Shown here piece after piece: positions 61,936 to 64,000 of a stretch of 64,000 nucleotides of DNA; position 1 is the first letter of the stretch, and every line of letters starts with the position of its first letter. The position numbers and the translations under genes are program-made. The DNA is from Syntrophaceae bacterium UBA7520 (lineage in GTDB: Bacteria > Desulfobacterota > Syntrophia > Syntrophales > Smithellaceae), in NCBI GenBank assembly GCA_002478265.1, contig DLNC01000012.1, forward strand, positions 117,764-181,763. Direction: 5' to 3'. Below the pieces are notes generated by a model. It searched no databases. It was not told the DNA's origin and was given only the letters and a program-made list of their open reading frames with translations.

Positions 61936-62519
61936 AGTCTTTTCACCGTGTCCTTTGTTTTTTGAGGATAATTTTTTAGCATGCTTTTGAGTTTATTGAA
62001 ATCAAGCTTTTTAAAATCCAGCGAGTCCGCATCAAAACGGTACTTGCCGAATGAATATAGATAAGCCGCGTCTAGAAACGCTTTTTCCTTTGTGGCGATA
62101 AAAATGCCATCGGTCTTGACAAAACCGTTGTAATACGGCCGCTGTATTTTGACATAACTAAAAACAGCCTGACGGACGTTGTACACGATGGTTCGCTTAT
62201 GGCAAATGCTTTCCTGGTAATCCTGCTGCGCCTGTGTGGTTACATCGTAATGCGCCAGGGCGGTCATCAGGGAAATGTAGGAAGGCACCTGCAAAATATT
62301 TGCGATGATGAAGAAATCATTGCGCGTGAGGTTTTCCCACCTCCACGCGGTAGTGTAGAGATTATTTTTAAGCCGAACCAGCAGGCCCTTTTTATCATAG
62401 CGGCTGCAAAAAACGCGCGCCGAGCCCGGCTGAAGGCCGAAATTCTGCGCCACGTCATCGAGCGTGAAATACGCGTTTCGGCTTAATTCTTGTAATTTTT
62501 CAATATTATTACTAAGCAT
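61923..62519 (-). CDS. AbiEi-type antitoxin/transcriptional regulator
   Basis: 198 residues. N-terminal winged helix (about 8-55: LSRNAYFTLDDVAQNFGL...RVFCSRYDKKGLLVRLKNNLY) and C-terminal antitoxin domain with SLMTALAHYDV, TKEKAFLDAAYLY and KKLDFNKLKSML. AbiEi proteins repress their own operon by binding inverted repeats and neutralise AbiEii without direct inhibition of the toxin. A TATATAATTA inverted repeat overlaps its start codon. Confidence 0.9.
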   Translation of the reverse strand: MLSNNIEKLQELSRNAYFTLDDVAQNFGLQPGSARVFCSRYDKKGLLVRLKNNLYTTAWRWENLTRNDFFIIANILQVPSYISLMTALAHYDVTTQAQQDYQESICHKRTIVYNVRQAVFSYVKIQRPYYNGFVKTDGIFIATKEKAFLDAAYLYSFGKYRFDADSLDFKKLDFNKLKSMLKNYPQKTKDTVKRLCGI

Positions 62520-62548
62520 ATATAATTACCATTATTGATAATTATATA
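62519..62548. promoter_or_regulatory. Inverted repeat at the AbiEi start (probable operator)
   Basis: TATATAATTA (62519-62528) and TAATTATATA (62539-62548), a 10-nt loop, overlapping the ATG at 62519. Fits the autoregulatory site of AbiEi. Confidence 0.65.
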
Positions 62549-62629
62549 TACTTAGGTATATTTTGCAAGCAAAATCATTTTGATGATCAGCCGTGCTACT
62601 TTTTCAATAAAGTGCGAGTTGTTCTTACC

Positions 62630-62766
62630 GTCATTGCGCGTTTATGTCATTGCGAGAAGCAAAGCGACGAAGCAATCTATATTTCGTTCGAGATCGCTTC
62701 ACCGGTATTAGCCGTTTCGCGATGACATGCCACGCCTGTCACTGCGAGCGAAGCGAAGCAATCTCT
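62630..62766 (+). repeat. Second dispersed palindromic repeat cluster
   Basis: TCATTGCGCG at about 62631, TCATTGCGAG at about 62648, GAAGCAATC at about 62689, an inverted CGCGATGACA element (about 62718-62727), and TCACTGCGAGCGAAGCGAAG (from about 62739). Same repeat type as 59323-59659. The rest of the gap to 62842 contains no gene. Confidence 0.8.
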
Positions 62767-62842
62767 TTATAACAGCCTTCAGCGCCGTTACACGCTACCA
62801 TTAACAATTAAGTGCCCTGTTCTCTAAATGCTTAATTATTTA

Positions 62843-63739
62843 TCAATGCAGTTTTTTATCGTCCTTTTTCATGTTCAGCATTTCCTGCATCAGCTCGTCG
62901 ATGTTGAGCCCCGGGGCCTGGCCGTATTCCTGAAGCAAAGCGGCATCGTACATTTCTTCCAGTTTTTGCAGTTGTTTAAGGGCGATGTCATTCTGGCTGA
63001 AGGACTTGTTCATCATCTCCACCAGGTTATCACCGGATTTCTTGAGATCGCTCAAATCGATATTCAAAGGCGTCAGGGCAAACACCTTTTTCAAAAGATC
63101 GTAGCAGGCTTTGGCGTTAAAAACCTGAATATACGGCGGGACTCTGGCCGTAATGCCGGCCGCCTCAATGCCCTCTTTACCGGCCTGGCTCAACAGCATG
63201 GTGGAGAAACTGCACGGCCCCGCGTAATTTAATAACGGAAACGATTTGAATTCGCTCTTCATCTCCGGACGGCTCAGCACGGCAAAGACGCTTGTTTCAC
63301 GGGTATGGGGGACCTGATCGTAAACACCGCCAAGAGAATAGATTCTTGGCGCCCGATAATGTTTGGCAATGCTTAAGATTGCGGAGGCGTATTCCGGCCA
63401 CCTCAGATTCGGCTCGAAACCGGTATAAAGAATCAAGTCATGTTCAGCGCCGCTCTTCCAGTAAAAGAATTCACTGGCGGGTTCGGCAAGTGATTTGACC
63501 ACGCCTTCTTCTATGACCGCGTGCGGTCTCATGGCCTGCGCCAGATCAAAGCCCGGAACCTGCCAGACATGGAAAGGCAGGGAATCGATATGGGCAAACT
63601 TCTGGGCATTGAGGTTGCGGCGCAGAAAATCAATGCAGCCTGTGGCCACCTCGCCCGCGTTCAACCAGCCATTTAAACCGATTAAAAGGTATGGATTTAC
63701 CAGGTCGGGCTTATCCTGAAAAATGAGACTGTCGTTCAT
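62843..63739 (-). CDS. PAC2-family protein
   Basis: 298 residues. NPYLLIGLNGWLNAGEVATG (about 15-34) and SLGGVYDQVPHTRETSVFA (about 138-156) match the PAC2 (proteasome assembly chaperone-like) domain found in archaea, actinobacteria and some deltaproteobacteria. The last 70 residues are helical and probably coiled-coil (LVEMMNKSFSQNDIALKQLQ). ATG 63739 has AAAGGAG 5 nt upstream. No proteasome gene is in the window; the role is unknown. Confidence 0.88.
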   Translation of the reverse strand: MNDSLIFQDKPDLVNPYLLIGLNGWLNAGEVATGCIDFLRRNLNAQKFAHIDSLPFHVWQVPGFDLAQAMRPHAVIEEGVVKSLAEPASEFFYWKSGAEHDLILYTGFEPNLRWPEYASAILSIAKHYRAPRIYSLGGVYDQVPHTRETSVFAVLSRPEMKSEFKSFPLLNYAGPCSFSTMLLSQAGKEGIEAAGITARVPPYIQVFNAKACYDLLKKVFALTPLNIDLSDLKKSGDNLVEMMNKSFSQNDIALKQLQKLEEMYDAALLQEYGQAPGLNIDELMQEMLNMKKDDKKLH

Positions 63740-64000
63740 GCACACTCCTTTGATGTGATTATCATTTGCCCGCTTTTTGCAGTCAAGTGTTATTTATTGA
63801 TTGGTTTTGTTGGTGGCAAAATATTTTTCAGCCGAGATTGTTTTGCATTAATCAGCTTTATAGTGACAGAGCAATTTATTAACTTTTATATTTTTTGAAC
63901 TGTAGTTATATTCATTTTTACAAATTACATCTAAAAACTCTGATAATTGTTTGCGTTGTAAAGCATTAAAAGTCTTCTTGACCTTCCCCCTAAATATGTA

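Noticed and set aside
63740..64000. Possible gene at the right edge
   Set aside because: AT-rich, short frames without ribosome sites; nothing recognisable.

Overview
The window looks like chromosome of an anaerobic deltaproteobacterium, most likely a syntrophic member of the Syntrophales (Syntrophus/Smithella type). This is inferred from gene content; no rRNA or phylogenetic marker is present. The pointers are acyl-CoA enzymes (3-hydroxyacyl-CoA dehydrogenase, a 4-hydroxybutyryl-CoA dehydratase-like protein, an ADP-forming acyl-CoA synthetase alpha subunit, a thioesterase), many iron-sulfur and molybdopterin proteins, nickel/HypAB maturation genes, an NrpR-type nitrogen regulator and a sigma-54 response regulator. 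About 60 genes are packed on both strands. I saw no tRNA, rRNA, CRISPR array, phage or insertion sequence.

Region by region. 1-1.9 kb: fabD followed by the 5' part of a pyruvate/oxaloacetate carboxyltransferase cut by the window edge. 2.3-6.9 kb: a membrane histidine kinase with its NtrC-type sigma-54 regulator, then three small membrane proteins (LapA-like, YhhN-like, YjdF/DUF2238). 6.9-8.8 kb: a secreted Cys-rich peptide and an NSS sodium symporter. 9-14.8 kb: 3-hydroxyacyl-CoA dehydrogenase, a lone AAA ATPase, then nrpR, gdhA and a deoxyhypusine synthase-like gene. 14.8-19 kb: a degenerate KaiC-like/PPDK fusion, a QueG-like ferredoxin and a flavodoxin-like protein.

19.06-27 kb is a long plus-strand arsenic island behind one ArsR promoter carrying a 12-bp-arm palindrome: arsR, a small CxxC thioredoxin, a TauE permease, a DGC zinc-domain/periplasmic thioredoxin reading frame, ccdA, arsC, acr3, a VKOR-DsbA-like fusion, an ArsP-like permease and a radical SAM/SPASM gene. 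The number of thiol-redox genes is far beyond a minimal ars operon. MarC and a P2-type cation ATPase follow.

32-40 kb is a minus-strand group: wHTH/ferredoxin gene, tetR, a cytoplasmic molybdopterin oxidoreductase, hypA, hypB, a NicO-like nickel transporter and a second wHTH/ferredoxin gene. A third paralogue is divergent. The divergent promoters each overlap a palindrome.

40-53 kb holds an amidohydrolase, secreted or envelope hydrolases (alpha/beta hydrolase, two patatins, a Sel1 protein), a 7TMR-DISM diguanylate cyclase, and an envelope group (Cys-rich peptide, coiled-coil Cys protein, OmpA protein, lipoprotein). 53-63.7 kb holds an HD protein, ADP-forming CoA ligase alpha subunit, PutP symporter, PaaI thioesterase, an ATC-hydrolase-like protein with a phosphotriesterase-like hydrolase, the 4-hydroxybutyryl-CoA dehydratase-like gene, an AbiE toxin-antitoxin pair and a PAC2 protein. 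Two clusters of a dispersed palindromic repeat (TCATTGCGAG...GAAGCAATC) lie at 59.33-59.66 and 62.63-62.77 kb. Other stretches without genes (1918-2302, 8759-8957, 17363-17674, 47833-48206, 63740-64000) are AT-rich spacers with promoters at most.
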